Positions 5,826 to 6,514 of a stretch of DNA of 6,514 nucleotides are shown here, piece after piece. Both the position numbers and the translations under genes were made by a program. The notes beneath the pieces were generated by a model that saw only the letters and a program-made list of their open reading frames with translations, did not search any database and had not been told where the DNA came from. The stretch is from an uncultured Mobiluncus sp. (lineage in GTDB: Bacteria; Actinomycetota; Actinomycetes; Actinomycetales; Actinomycetaceae), in assembly GCF_902488535.1 (NCBI RefSeq), contig NZ_CABTWO010000035.1, forward strand, positions 1 through 6,514, in the 5' to 3' direction. The stretch's first letter is position 1. Every line of letters begins with the position of its first letter.

Positions 5826-6329
5826 TTATTCCAATCCTGAGATAGAGAGCAGGAGTTCGTGAAGCGCTTGGGCTGATTCTTCGTCACGACAAATAATCAG
5901 CAGGGTGTTGTCCCCTGCTATCGTTCCCAGGACTCCATCAAGGTTTTCTTTGTCGATGATGGATGCCAGAGGGGAGGCCGCCGCCGGGTGGGTGCGCAAA
6001 ATGACTTGATTGCAAACACAGGTTGATTTCAGCAAAAACTGTTTCACCCAATAGTCCAAACTGCCGTTTAGCGGTTTCGCACCCTCCGTCGCGCCCTCGG
6101 TGGGAACCAGGGAATAATGCAGGTTTCCGTCACGGTCACGAATCTTTGTGGCTGAAAGTTCTTCCAAATCTCGCGAGAGAGTGGCTTGCGTCACGTTGAA
6201 GCCCAGGACGTTGAGGTGATTCTGCAAAGCTCGTTGGGAGCGAATCACGTTTTCTTGCAGCAGCCGGGTAATCACGGCGTGACGGGTCGCTTTCGAGGGG
6301 ACGACTCGGGGCAAAGTGTCGTCGGTCAT
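5826..6329 (-). CDS. argR: ArgR/AhrC-family arginine-responsive transcriptional regulator
   Basis: Proteins of this family form hexamers with arginine and bind ARG boxes to repress arginine synthesis or activate its breakdown. From the ATG at 6329-6327 the product has 167 residues, normal for the family. The N-terminal winged helix (about 12-75) contains QRALQNHLNVLGFNVTQATLSRDLEELSATK, with the TQATLSRDL recognition helix. The C-terminal oligomerisation/arginine domain (about 95-165) includes VILRTHPAAASPLASIID and GTIAGDNTLLIICR. The usual arginine-binding pair in this motif is Asp-Asp (GDDT); here it is Asp140-Asn141. A TTG six codons upstream (6347-6345) also keeps the frame but lacks a ribosome-binding site, whereas GGGGG (6345-6341) lies 11 bases before the ATG. 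Its neighbourhood with arcDAB suggests it controls the ADI pathway (ArcR-like role). Whether it also regulates biosynthesis cannot be told from the window. Confidence 0.93.
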   Translation of the reverse strand: MTDDTLPRVVPSKATRHAVITRLLQENVIRSQRALQNHLNVLGFNVTQATLSRDLEELSATKIRDRDGNLHYSLVPTEGATEGAKPLNGSLDYWVKQFLLKSTCVCNQVILRTHPAAASPLASIIDKENLDGVLGTIAGDNTLLIICRDEESAQALHELLLSISGLE

Positions 6330-6426
6330 AGGCAAATCAACCCCCAATAAAACTTGAACTCGCTACTGTAACCACTAACCTACACCGAGTTGGTTGGGTT
6401 CTCTAGTTGTTGTGTGGTTTAAACGG

Positions 6427-6461
6427 GTTTCGCCCCCACGGGGTGGGGGCGAAACGTTTTT
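6427..6461 (-). terminator. rRNA operon terminator hairpin after 5S
   Basis: GTTTCGCCCCCAC (6427-6439) and GTGGGGGCGAAAC (6443-6455) are perfect 13-bp complements with a 3-base loop, starting about 14 bases after the 5S 3' end. This is where an rRNA operon terminator is expected. In the rRNA direction the stem is followed only by CCGTTTAAACC, a weak U-run. On the plus strand it is followed by five T (6457-6461), so it could stop transcription from both sides. Confidence 0.65.
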
Positions 6462-6468
6462 GAAGTGT

Positions 6469-6514
6469 TAGTGCGGCGGTTTCCTACTCTCCCACACACC
6501 GGCGTGTGCAGTAC
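6469..6514 (-). rRNA. rrf: 5S rRNA, 3' end only
   Basis: Reading minus from 6514, the sequence begins GTACTGCACACGCCGGTGTG and continues with the conserved bacterial 5S tail TGGGAGAGTAGG, then AAACCGCCGCAC. The first part forms a CACACGCCGGTGTG-type hairpin expected in the helix IV/V arm. About 46 bases are inside the window, with the remaining 70 or so beyond the right edge. The exact 3' end (about 6466-6472) is estimated, because the 5' partner of helix I is not visible. This marks the end of an rRNA operon transcribed toward argR. Confidence 0.85.

Noticed and set aside
6330..6347. Upstream TTG start for argR giving 173 residues
   Set aside because: No Shine-Dalgarno sequence precedes the TTG, while a G-rich site lies upstream of the ATG at 6329 and 167 residues fits the family.

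Overview
The window looks like a chromosomal segment from a mid-GC, Gram-positive, actinobacterium-type genome. My best guess is a fermentative member of the Actinomycetaceae (Mobiluncus/Varibaculum/Actinomyces-like). This rests on the style of the 5S rRNA end, the protein flavour, GC of roughly the mid-50s and clear Shine-Dalgarno sites. I could not run a search, so the taxonomy is inference. Every gene I can support lies on the minus strand, so the biological reading direction runs from the right edge (6514) to the left edge (1).

In that order the layout is: the 3' end of a 5S rRNA gene (end of an rRNA operon) with a strong GC hairpin behind it; argR, an ArgR/AhrC-family arginine-responsive regulator; an M20D-type amidohydrolase (hippurate / N-acyl-amino-acid hydrolase type); a tRNA-Arg(ACG) gene with its own candidate promoter and terminator; a 451-base gap holding the arcD upstream region; then the arginine deiminase (ADI) pathway genes arcD (arginine/ornithine antiporter), arcA (arginine deiminase) and arcB (catabolic ornithine carbamoyltransferase). 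arcB is cut by the left edge after 269 codons. A carbamate kinase gene (arcC), which would complete the pathway, is not in the window and may lie beyond position 1.

Together ArcD imports arginine in exchange for ornithine, ArcA makes citrulline and ammonia, and ArcB makes ornithine and carbamoyl phosphate. Carbamate kinase would then yield ATP, CO2 and ammonia. The linked ArgR-family protein is the obvious candidate regulator, and two ARG-box-like sequences lie far upstream of arcD, where an activator would bind. The arc genes are separated by long gaps (236 and 191 bases) rich in inverted repeats. This suggests segmental control of transcript stability or read-through within the cluster.

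No mobile element, CRISPR array, phage gene or clearly new system was seen. The points most worth checking are a substitution in the arginine-binding motif of ArgR (GDN in place of the usual GDD), the overlapping alternative hairpins between arcA and arcB, the 15-bp perfect inverted repeat between arcD and arcA, and the ARG-box pair upstream of arcD.
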